This document shows, one piece after another, positions 42,702 through 49,520 of a DNA stretch of 49,681 nt. A program made the position numbers and the translations under genes. The DNA lies in assembly GCA_030428205.1 (NCBI GenBank), contig JAUIBK010000026.1, positions 1-49,681 on the forward strand, in the 5' to 3' direction. How positions within the stretch are numbered: the stretch's first letter is position 1; every line of letters starts with the position of its first letter. The notes beneath the pieces are model-generated. The model searched no databases. It was not told where the DNA came from and saw nothing but the letters and a program-made list of their open reading frames with translations. The DNA comes from a bacterium (GTDB taxonomy: Bacteria > Bdellovibrionota_C > UBA2361 > RFPC01).

Positions 42702-43835
42702 ATGAAACGGATCTCATTTTTTATTTTGGCGTTTACGCTTACCTATTTGCCCTCTCCCTCTTTGGCAGAGAGCGAGTACAAAATCAAACTTAACGGCACA
42801 AGCAACTACATTACAGTTAAACCTGGAACTGACAAGGTTACCCTCTGGGGTGTCTCAAAGGGGAAAATGTCTTCATACATTGAAGTGTCTGGAAGTGTTC
42901 CAGAAGGTACCGAGGTAAAAGCGCGGGGTGCCTTGGTTAATAAATCAATCTCTCAAGCCAAGAATCAAAAGAAAAAACAGTATCCAATTAAGCTTCTGGG
43001 GCAAAAGAAGCTCTCAGCGCTTCATTCTCAGTGTCTTGATATTTCAGTTGAGGGAAGCGAGCCAGATGAGGAGGACCTCCTCGATGTAAACGATTACCCG
43101 GCAATTGAATCCCCCGTTTGCGATTCTATCGGGACGGACATTTTGCAGGAGATGGCAGTTCAGCTATCAGGTACTTTCGGGGGTGGTTGGGAGGCTGGAA
43201 ACGCTTGCGCATATCTTCTTACCATTGCAGGAGATGTCTGGTTAGACCCAGATGAGTGGTGCGATAAACTTGACAGTGAGCAAATCGCTCTTCTTGAGCC
43301 GTTTGGACTTGATTGCGATGAAGGAGGAACGACTCTTCTTGCTCTTACGCTGCCGAGTACATCTTTTAACTACAAAGGACTTCTCCATAAGGATTCCTGC
43401 CACAAAAAAGGACAGTATCTTGTCTTAGTCACCTTAGATTTTACCAAGGTGGCCGGTCTTGGCACCGATCCCTTTGATATCACCGTTCGGGTAAATGAAT
43501 TTAAGCGAAAGAATGGAAGAGAATCCGCCTTAAAGCCAAAATCTGAAGGCCGCTACGCTCCAAGACCAATTGTTATGATGAATTGGTTAGGGGATACCTG
43601 CGGGAATCGTATTGATGTTGTTAAGTGGAAGAAGCGAAAGCCAAAAAACATCACCCCTCTAAATGTCTACTCTCTACTTTCCTACAAAGACATGGTGCTT
43701 AACCTAGCTCTGGTTGATAGCGCTCTAACAGGTGGCAGGGGTACTGCCGAGCTATACACCGGAGATGAAGCCTACGGGGTCTGCTTTAAGTTGGTTCGTA
43801 AGCGCCAGAACAAAAATGGTTATCCGTTTCCTTAG
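42702..43835 (+). CDS. Secreted Cys-containing protein of unknown function
   Basis: 377 residues with a clear signal peptide (about 1-22, PSLA-ES). Not recognised. The N-terminal region has beta-like repeats (YKIKLNGTSNYITVKPGTDKVTLWGV). About nine Cys residues (including CDSIGTD, NACAYLL, EWCDKL, LDCDEGG, DTCGNR) could form disulphides. It has its own promoter-like copy and is followed by a 71-residue gene and trbB. It may be a surface or pilus-associated protein involved in mating; this is inference from position and export. Confidence 0.78.
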   Translation: MKRISFFILAFTLTYLPSPSLAESEYKIKLNGTSNYITVKPGTDKVTLWGVSKGKMSSYIEVSGSVPEGTEVKARGALVNKSISQAKNQKKKQYPIKLLGQKKLSALHSQCLDISVEGSEPDEEDLLDVNDYPAIESPVCDSIGTDILQEMAVQLSGTFGGGWEAGNACAYLLTIAGDVWLDPDEWCDKLDSEQIALLEPFGLDCDEGGTTLLALTLPSTSFNYKGLLHKDSCHKKGQYLVLVTLDFTKVAGLGTDPFDITVRVNEFKRKNGRESALKPKSEGRYAPRPIVMMNWLGDTCGNRIDVVKWKKRKPKNITPLNVYSLLSYKDMVLNLALVDSALTGGRGTAELYTGDEAYGVCFKLVRKRQNKNGYPFP

Positions 43836-43877
43836 TGCCCACACCGGCGGGAAACAGTTCATGAGAAGAGCTTTCAT

Positions 43878-44093
43878 ATGGATGACCAAACGATTGAAAA
43901 ACTACTTGAAGCCTTGGTTGAAGACTACACCTGGGAAGAGTTGCAAGACGATAAGTTCATGTTTGTTGAGATGAATACTCTACTAGGTATGTCACAGCCT
44001 GAGGCCAAAGCACTACTCTTTGGAGCAAGAGAGATTAAAAAACTTCGTAAGTACTACGTTCCTGATTGGAAGCAGTTACTTGTGATGCACTAA
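43878..44093 (+). CDS. Unknown 71-residue protein
   Basis: Small acidic protein (MDDQTIEKLLEALVEDYTWEELQ...) with a helical C-terminal basic patch (FGAREIKKLRKYYVPDWKQ). AGAAGAG lies 7 nt before the ATG. It lies between the secreted protein and trbB, 15 bp from trbB, and is likely cotranscribed. Confidence 0.62.
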   Translation: MDDQTIEKLLEALVEDYTWEELQDDKFMFVEMNTLLGMSQPEAKALLFGAREIKKLRKYYVPDWKQLLVMH

Positions 44094-44108
44094 GAGGATT
44101 TACTTTCG

Positions 44109-45113
44109 ATGAAGGAGACCGGAACAGGAGAAAGAATTGAATCGATGCTTACCACAGCGCTTGGAGAAGTTGCGGGGCGACTTTTAAAAGATGACGCCGT
44201 AGTTGAACTCATGCTTAATCACGATGGAAAGCTCTGGGTTGATAAATTGGGGGAGGGGAGAAGCGATAGCGGCTATACAATCTCCCCGGAAGATGCAGAG
44301 CGAGCGATTTTTATCGTAGCAAGTAGCATTAAAAGTGTCTGTAATAGAGATCAACCGATTCTAAGTGCAGAACTCCCAGGCTCCGGTTTTCGTTTTCAAG
44401 GACTTCTTCCCCCTCTTTCTGAGCGGCCAGTGTTTACGATCCGAAAAAAGGCCCTCAAAGTCTTCTCTCTTTCTGACTATGTAGCGAAAGGTTCGATGAC
44501 CGCTCAAGAGAAGCGAATTATCGAGCAGGCCGTTTGCCTTAAACGAAATATTTTAATCGTTGGTGGTACTGGAAGTGGGAAAACCACTTTAGCGAATGCC
44601 ATCTTAGCCGAGATCTCAAAGACAGAAGATCGAATCATCATAATTGAAGACACAAAAGAACTTCAGTGTGAAGCCAAAGACTACGTGCCTCTAAGAACAA
44701 AGGATGGAACTGCAAGTATGACGGACCTTCTAAAAGCCACCATGCGCCTTCGGCCAGATCGAATTGTAATAGGAGAGGTGAGGGGGCCTGAAGCTTTAGC
44801 GCTTCTTAAGGCTTGGAACACCGGTCATCCGGGGGGATGTGCAACCGTTCATGCAGACGGTGCCAAAAAAGGCCTTACTCGTCTCGAACAACTGATTGAA
44901 GAGGCTGGCGTCAGACCTTCGCCACAACTAATAGCTGATGCCGTTAACTTGGTCATTTACATCGAAAAGACAGCTACGGGGCGGGTGGTTCGAGATCTTG
45001 CTGCGGTTGAGTTTAAAGACGGAGCTTATTTTCTTACCCGCCCAGCAAAAAAAGTGCCGCTTACCCCAAGAATTGAGGAAACTTTTAGCGAAAATATTCG
45101 ATTAAATAGATGA
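44109..45113 (+). CDS. trbB: TrbB/VirB11 secretion ATPase
   Basis: 334 residues. Walker A VGGTGSGKTTLANAI (about 150-164), Walker B-type RLRPDRIVIGEVRGPEALALLKAWNTGHPGG and the TVHAD motif are those of hexameric VirB11 ATPases. In many trb clusters trbB is first; here it is separated and near the end. The last codons contain promoter-like copy 7. Confidence 0.95.
   Translation: MKETGTGERIESMLTTALGEVAGRLLKDDAVVELMLNHDGKLWVDKLGEGRSDSGYTISPEDAERAIFIVASSIKSVCNRDQPILSAELPGSGFRFQGLLPPLSERPVFTIRKKALKVFSLSDYVAKGSMTAQEKRIIEQAVCLKRNILIVGGTGSGKTTLANAILAEISKTEDRIIIIEDTKELQCEAKDYVPLRTKDGTASMTDLLKATMRLRPDRIVIGEVRGPEALALLKAWNTGHPGGCATVHADGAKKGLTRLEQLIEEAGVRPSPQLIADAVNLVIYIEKTATGRVVRDLAAVEFKDGAYFLTRPAKKVPLTPRIEETFSENIRLNR
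45077..45104 (+). promoter_or_regulatory. GGAAAC-N16-CGATTA element, copy 7 (inside trbB)
   Basis: GGAAAC 45077-45082 and CGATTA 45099-45104 lie within the last codons of trbB (encoding EETFSENIRLNR) yet keep the exact hexamers and 16-bp spacing. 26 bp before the next gene at 45130. Confidence 0.75.
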
Positions 45114-45129
45114 GGGGGAAAATTTCTAT

Positions 45130-45774
45130 ATGCATAAGGACTATACAAGACATTTTGAGCCGGAAGCAAAACGCACACCCGGGGAGCGAGTCTCCTCCGA
45201 TTCAGATAGCTGGCAATCACGGCTTCAAATTGATTTAGCTAACGAGATAGCAGCTAGATGGCGTAAGAGAAGTATTGTCGCCATCGTCACTTCTTTTCTC
45301 ACCGTTTCAGCGCAAGCGGCCTGGTATTACACTCATCCGAAGTACGTTGGGATACCTATTCGAACAGAGGAGCCATACACTGAAACCGCTGACTTTGAAG
45401 CCCGTATTGAAGAAAAGTTTCTACATATGGCAGGTGTACTTAAGTTTTTAGTAGACGAGGTAAAAAAGCACGATGAGCTTTTAGTCAAACAGACCGCACA
45501 ATCTTCTAAGCGAGACGAGTATGATCTTCTAGCTTCAAAGATCGTAAATACCGGCGTTAACAAATCTCCGTCTTTTATCCGAGCAGTTGTTACAACTAGT
45601 AAGGCAAACGTGAGGCCCGTACCGAACCTAAGTAGTGAGCCAATTATGACCCTTGATAAAGGAACGGAACTTCTTGTCGACTTAAGGCAAGACGAGTGGA
45701 ATAGGGTAGTCACTCCCACGGGGCAAAAGGCGTGGATGTCATCTCAAGTGATGGAGTTTGAAGGTGCAAGCTAA
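45130..45774 (+). CDS. Membrane-anchored SH3-domain protein
   Basis: 214 residues. One membrane helix lies at about 50-66 and a C-terminal bacterial SH3 domain at about 155-210 (SKANVRPVPNLSSEPIMTLDKGTELLVDL...WMSSQVME). SH3b domains often bind peptidoglycan. It overlaps the M23 peptidase gene, so the two probably act together on the cell wall at the transfer channel. Confidence 0.8.
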   Translation: MHKDYTRHFEPEAKRTPGERVSSDSDSWQSRLQIDLANEIAARWRKRSIVAIVTSFLTVSAQAAWYYTHPKYVGIPIRTEEPYTETADFEARIEEKFLHMAGVLKFLVDEVKKHDELLVKQTAQSSKRDEYDLLASKIVNTGVNKSPSFIRAVVTTSKANVRPVPNLSSEPIMTLDKGTELLVDLRQDEWNRVVTPTGQKAWMSSQVMEFEGAS

Positions 45775-46264
45775 AGGTATCGGTATCTTATGTGGGCTTC
45801 TAATAGGGCTCTTTAGTGCGAACACCCTAAGCGCTCAGCAATTATCGGTTTCGTATTATTCTCCTCCTCTTACCGAGCTTCACCTTACAAGTGGCTTTGG
45901 AGAAAGAAGGCATCCGATTCGAAAAGTAATTCGGCACCACGATGGGGTAGATCTCGCTGCGCCAATAGGAACTCCTATATATGCTGTTCTTTCCGGCCGC
46001 GTTGCTTTTGCTGATTCTTTTGGCGGCTATGGGAAGTTAGTTGTGCTTATCCACCCGGATGGAAAGACTTCTCACTACGCTCATTGCCGCTCTATTAATG
46101 TACGAGTGGGCGATCTCGTAAAAAGAGGTGAGCTATTGGCCCGAGTTGGCCGTACTGGAGCGGCTACCGGGCCACACCTTCATTTTGAATTCAGAGAGCA
46201 CGGGATTCCTTTGAATCCTTCGAGCATTCTATTGCCGTTACGGTCAAATCAACCCTACAACTAA
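45764..46264 (+). CDS. M23-family peptidoglycan endopeptidase
   Basis: About 166 residues. Signal peptide (about 1-23, NTLSA-QQ) and a complete M23/LytM domain: HHDGVDLAAPIGTPIYA with the zinc His/Asp, and HLHFEFREHG near the end. The GTG at 45764 has GGAG 7 nt ahead and was preferred to TTG 45758. It would open the peptidoglycan for the channel, the job done by VirB1-type lytic transglycosylases in other systems. Confidence 0.87.
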   Translation: MQAKGIGILCGLLIGLFSANTLSAQQLSVSYYSPPLTELHLTSGFGERRHPIRKVIRHHDGVDLAAPIGTPIYAVLSGRVAFADSFGGYGKLVVLIHPDGKTSHYAHCRSINVRVGDLVKRGELLARVGRTGAATGPHLHFEFREHGIPLNPSSILLPLRSNQPYN

Positions 46265-46307
46265 TTGGCGTTCTTCAGGGTATCAATTTGGACTTTCTTA
46301 CCTGGCG

Positions 46308-47453
46308 TTAAATTATAGGCAATTTAGAGTTCTTTTGTTGATCTAGTTTGCTTTTTACTGAGCTAACCCCGTCAATAATAAAGCACGTTGGACAGGAGCA
46401 AACTCCTTCGCGGAAGTTGTTTACAATGGCATCGGTCGGACAGTTCTCGATGCATGCCCCACAAGCCTCACAGGCGTCTAGGTTTACAACTTCATACTTA
46501 TTGGTTTCAGGGTTTCGACCAAATACACCTGTTGGACAAACTACATCACACATATGACAGGTAATGCACTTGTCCGGCACGACTTCAACATGCGTATTAT
46601 TTACTCCCAGCAACAATTCCTTAAGGTCTTGTCTCCAGAGCGGAGACCAGCTCGGCATGTCATAACCAACGAAAGCAGACACTAAAAGTATCCAACCGAC
46701 CCACGCAATGAGTGCCCAGGGAGTCATACCACCGAAAAAATGAGCCCAAACTACGAAAATAGCTGCGACAATCAAACCAAGAGAAAGTCCTTTTTGGACA
46801 CCGACTTTCCCTGGAAGCCAGAACACTAATAAGCTGCATGCAACTGATAAGGGAAACATTAGTAGTAAGCTTTTCCACCATAAACTCGGAATCCAGTACG
46901 ACGTTGCAAGAAGTGGCAGAATCAATAACAGACAAACGTTGAAGCCAAGGTTCGTTCCCATTACGAAGCGGTCTTTCACTGAAAAATCTACGAGTCGATG
47001 TTTTCGTTCGGTAAGAGTCTTATTCCGTTCAAGGTATGCCTTGAGGTCTTTGATATGAGCAGGCCCAAAGCGCGGTCGCCAGTCGGTCCGATCTCGCAAA
47101 TCCCAGATGTTGATACCATTAGCTGCAAGCTGCGGAAGGATAAGGCGGCGGTGATCAACTAGTTTTGAAATACCACTTGTCTTGATAATCGATATGACTG
47201 TATCGGCAGTAAAATCCCCGGCACCACCTGCACACCAGGCATTAACTCCTTTTGTTGGTGCTACAAGAAGCCAAGCGTCAATCCCGTCTCGTTTAAGAGT
47301 GCTTAGTACCTCGCGCACCGTTAACTCAAAATTGCAGGTTACCAACACTGGTGATGATCGGTCAGGATCGCCCACTTTTCTGAGGCCGGGCTCTACGGGA
47401 AACGGGAACAAGCGTCCGAAAAGCAGCCAGAAGTCTTTTAATAGGTCCCACAT
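46308..47453 (-). CDS. HgcA-HgcB-like fusion: corrinoid-binding, membrane and 2[4Fe-4S] ferredoxin protein
   Basis: 381 residues in three parts. (1) An N-terminal HgcA/CdhD-like corrinoid domain: VLVTCNFELTVREVL, then NAWCAGGAGDF at 71-81 with Cys74 in the place of the Co-coordinating Cys of HgcA's N(V/I)WCA(A/G)GK motif, then DHRRLILPQLAANGIN. (2) About four membrane helices (about 170-262). (3) An HgcB-like ferredoxin domain with C296-x2-C299-x2-C302-x3-C306 and C328-x2-C331-x2-C334-x3-C338, then an extra CSCPTC (352-357) tail. HgcA and HgcB together methylate mercury. The fusion and the Lys-to-Ala change after the cap motif mean the substrate may differ. Last gene of the operon; its start overlaps the methyltransferase stop. 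Confidence 0.85.
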   Translation of the reverse strand: MWDLLKDFWLLFGRLFPFPVEPGLRKVGDPDRSSPVLVTCNFELTVREVLSTLKRDGIDAWLLVAPTKGVNAWCAGGAGDFTADTVISIIKTSGISKLVDHRRLILPQLAANGINIWDLRDRTDWRPRFGPAHIKDLKAYLERNKTLTERKHRLVDFSVKDRFVMGTNLGFNVCLLLILPLLATSYWIPSLWWKSLLLMFPLSVACSLLVFWLPGKVGVQKGLSLGLIVAAIFVVWAHFFGGMTPWALIAWVGWILLVSAFVGYDMPSWSPLWRQDLKELLLGVNNTHVEVVPDKCITCHMCDVVCPTGVFGRNPETNKYEVVNLDACEACGACIENCPTDAIVNNFREGVCSCPTCFIIDGVSSVKSKLDQQKNSKLPII

Positions 47454-48091
47454 CAAACTGGCTCCGAAACGACAAGTCCAAGGCTTCCGAAGAGGTATTG
47501 CCGAGTCGATCGTACACGATATCCAGCCTGTTCGAGTCTAGCTTCAAACGAACGTAAAGCATGAGTAGTATTTTGAGTAAGCAGAAAGGTAAGAGCGGCG
47601 AGCGGCAAGCGAACGAAGTAAAATACAAGGCGTTGCCACCACCGAGATGGTACCATCTCGTCTGCTACAATTAGAGTTCCTCCTGGCTTAAGAACCCTTC
47701 TTGCATCATCAAGTACGTAATCAAGTTCATCCTTTGAGAGTTCGCTAAAAACTAATGTGCTAACAATATGATCAAAGCAAGCTTCTTCGAGTTCGTCTAT
47801 TTGAGTAGCTGCCATGTGAGCGAACTGTGCTTGTGGGGCGTTTGTGCTAGCTACTTCTAACATCGGTTTTGAAATGTCTATGCCGTAGACGTCGCATCCT
47901 TGCTGTACCAACAGTGCTGCTAGTTTGCCGGTACCACAACCGATTTCAAGAACCTTTGAGTTACGCTTGACGCATGTCTCTGCGATGTGCTGCTTGATGT
48001 CGTCGATTCGCCCCAGTGTGAGGATCCGCATCCCCCGGTCATATTTTTCTGGGGTTTGTTCCAAAAGTTTCATGTAGACCGTAGTAGACAT
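47453..48091 (-). CDS. Class I SAM-dependent methyltransferase, corrinoid-operon associated
   Basis: 212 residues. The SAM-binding motif is VLEIGCGTGKLAALL, followed by VYGIDISKPMLEVA and the VLKPGGTLIVADEMVP strand. The C-terminal part has a hydrophobic segment (VFYFVRLPLAALTFLL) that may contact the membrane. It overlaps the HgcAB-like gene as TGATG, which suggests that the two products act together, perhaps this enzyme methylating the corrinoid or its product. An annotation name CpaM (corrinoid protein-associated methyltransferase) exists from memory but was not checked. Confidence 0.85.
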   Translation of the reverse strand: MSTTVYMKLLEQTPEKYDRGMRILTLGRIDDIKQHIAETCVKRNSKVLEIGCGTGKLAALLVQQGCDVYGIDISKPMLEVASTNAPQAQFAHMAATQIDELEEACFDHIVSTLVFSELSKDELDYVLDDARRVLKPGGTLIVADEMVPSRWWQRLVFYFVRLPLAALTFLLTQNTTHALRSFEARLEQAGYRVRSTRQYLFGSLGLVVSEPV

Positions 48092-48096
48092 GGGAT

Positions 48097-48561
48097 TTAA
48101 CCTTTAATTGCTGTTGGAGCTTTTTTTAACATCCATGCGTAACCGACTAGAATGGAAAGCAGGGTAATAAAGAAAGTGAGCGGTTTAGTGACATTCAGAA
48201 ATTGACTACCAAAGAGACCGAGATAAAGAGGAAGCATTGGAGAACCACAACAGCCCGTTAGAAAGCAAAGCCCAGCTATCAAAATTCCGCTTAAGCCTAA
48301 GCCTGCTGCTGAGCTGGCAAGTGCTTGACGGCGTAACTTAAGCACTCGTAGAAAGCACCACATGGCAAAAGCAGCGGAAAGAGCATAGGAAAGCCCTAAC
48401 CAGTAATCTCCTGTTTTGAAATACGTCTCAAGCCGTATTGGCTCTTCAGTATTGAAGTCGTAGCTTGCCCAGCCCGATGGAGCATCGACAGTTGGAGCGC
48501 TAGTTATCCAAAAATGAACACCGAGTACTGCTGTAAATATCAGAAATAGAAACCACTTCAT
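48097..48561 (-). CDS. Membrane protein with a vicinal Cys pair
   Basis: 154 residues, about four hydrophobic segments. A Cys pair (Cys104-Cys105) lies in a membrane helix: LCFLTGCCGSPMLPLYLGL, similar in placement to the transport Cys pair of mercuric transporter MerT. Not assigned to a family. It is in the operon between the periplasmic unknown (overlap) and the methyltransferase (5-bp gap). Transport or handling of a thiophilic metal is a reasonable guess. Confidence 0.72.
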   Translation of the reverse strand: MKWFLFLIFTAVLGVHFWITSAPTVDAPSGWASYDFNTEEPIRLETYFKTGDYWLGLSYALSAAFAMWCFLRVLKLRRQALASSAAGLGLSGILIAGLCFLTGCCGSPMLPLYLGLFGSQFLNVTKPLTFFITLLSILVGYAWMLKKAPTAIKG

Positions 48562-48983
48562 TGAACCTTCTTCACTTGAGTAGCTTGAAACACCAAGCCT
48601 TGCTTATCGCGAACAACTTGACCCGTTATAAACAATAGCGTCCTTGGCTCAGGGAGAGAGCCGGAAATCTTAACAGGTAGATAATTTTCAGCACACTTTA
48701 GCTGACCACATGATTCGAACTCGCGCGAATCAATCACGGAAACAACGCCTTCAGATTCATTGGATTTTGCAACAACTGCCCGTAGCACGATCTCACCAGG
48801 ATAGGCATGTGGGTCCTTGGCCAGTTCATCGACGTGAACAAAGTCGGGCTGCTTCTCATCAACAATCGAAGTCTGTTCAGATTGTGCCTGGGCAGTGCTA
48901 TCTTGATATAGAAAGGCCTGGCCAACTCCTAAAAGAACTACTATGGCTGATAGACCAACAGCGAAGTGTCCAGTTCCTATCAT
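48558..48983 (-). CDS. Exported or membrane-anchored unknown protein with two Cys
   Basis: 141 residues. One N-terminal hydrophobic segment (about 6-25), then a small domain that may be an OB-fold (GEIVLRAVVAKSNESEGVVSVIDSREFE...LLFITGQVVRDKQGLVFQATQV), with C92 and C97 (SCGQLKCAE). It overlaps both neighbours and is the second gene of the operon. Function unknown. Confidence 0.72.
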   Translation of the reverse strand: MIGTGHFAVGLSAIVVLLGVGQAFLYQDSTAQAQSEQTSIVDEKQPDFVHVDELAKDPHAYPGEIVLRAVVAKSNESEGVVSVIDSREFESCGQLKCAENYLPVKISGSLPEPRTLLFITGQVVRDKQGLVFQATQVKKVQ

Positions 48984-49366
48984 GAAGCCCTCCTTGCCCT
49001 AGGGATAGATCGCTTTGCAGCATCTTCGGTTAAGCACCAACCCCGGTCCAAAAGCACTACGACACAGGGATCAATAATATAATAGTACATCTGCAAACCT
49101 TCACGACGGGCCTCAACAATACTACGGTCGCTGAGCCGTTGAAGCTGATTGGAAACAGCTTGTGGGCTCATATTCAGCTTATCGGCAAGTTCACTGACGC
49201 AAAGCTCGTTGGACTGAGCTAAGGCATGTAGCAATCGAAGGCGTGTAGCATTGGCTAGAGTTTTGAAGGTGGATTCTAACTCCCGCGCCTGTTTCTCGTC
49301 GAGAAGCTCCCTTTTTTCAAGCTTGGGCTTGTCTACATTGTTGGCGGGTTTTTGTTTTTTTCTCAT
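48980..49366 (-). CDS. ArsR/SmtB-family metal-responsive repressor
   Basis: 128 residues from ATG 49366 (GAGG 6 nt ahead; a TTG at 49378 opens the frame earlier). Winged-helix: FKTLANATRLRLLHAL, then ELCVSELADKLNMSPQAVSNQLQRL. Cys56 (ELC), Cys101 (DPC) and Cys111 (GWC) are candidate metal ligands; the first two fall where CmtR uses Cys57 and Cys102. It heads the five-gene operon and a palindromic site lies just upstream, so it probably represses the operon until metal binds. Confidence 0.9.
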   Translation of the reverse strand: MRKKQKPANNVDKPKLEKRELLDEKQARELESTFKTLANATRLRLLHALAQSNELCVSELADKLNMSPQAVSNQLQRLSDRSIVEARREGLQMYYYIIDPCVVVLLDRGWCLTEDAAKRSIPRARRAS

Positions 49367-49386
49367 GCAAAACCTCAATATATTAA

Positions 49387-49404
49387 ACTATACCGTGTAA
49401 TAGT
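49387..49404. promoter_or_regulatory. Putative ArsR operator
   Basis: ACTAT-accgtgta-ATAGT inverted repeat, 20 bp upstream of the ArsR gene. AT-rich palindromes of this kind are usual for the family. Confidence 0.55.
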
Positions 49405-49472
49405 GTAACAGTCAAGCTCTCTATTTATGTGCTGAAATTTAAGTAGGTTTCTAACTCAAACTGGCAGCTTAA

Positions 49473-49506
49473 AAGAGCACCCTACGCACGAACGAAGGAT
49501 GCTCTT
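49473..49506. terminator. Hairpin past the truncated right-edge gene
   Basis: AAGAGCACCCT / AGGATGCTCTT, 11-bp stem with one mismatch and a 12-nt loop, just past the stop of the gene at 49521. No U-run follows on the minus strand beyond short T pairs, so termination is plausible but not proven. Confidence 0.5.
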
Positions 49507-49520
49507 AGGCACGTGAGTGA

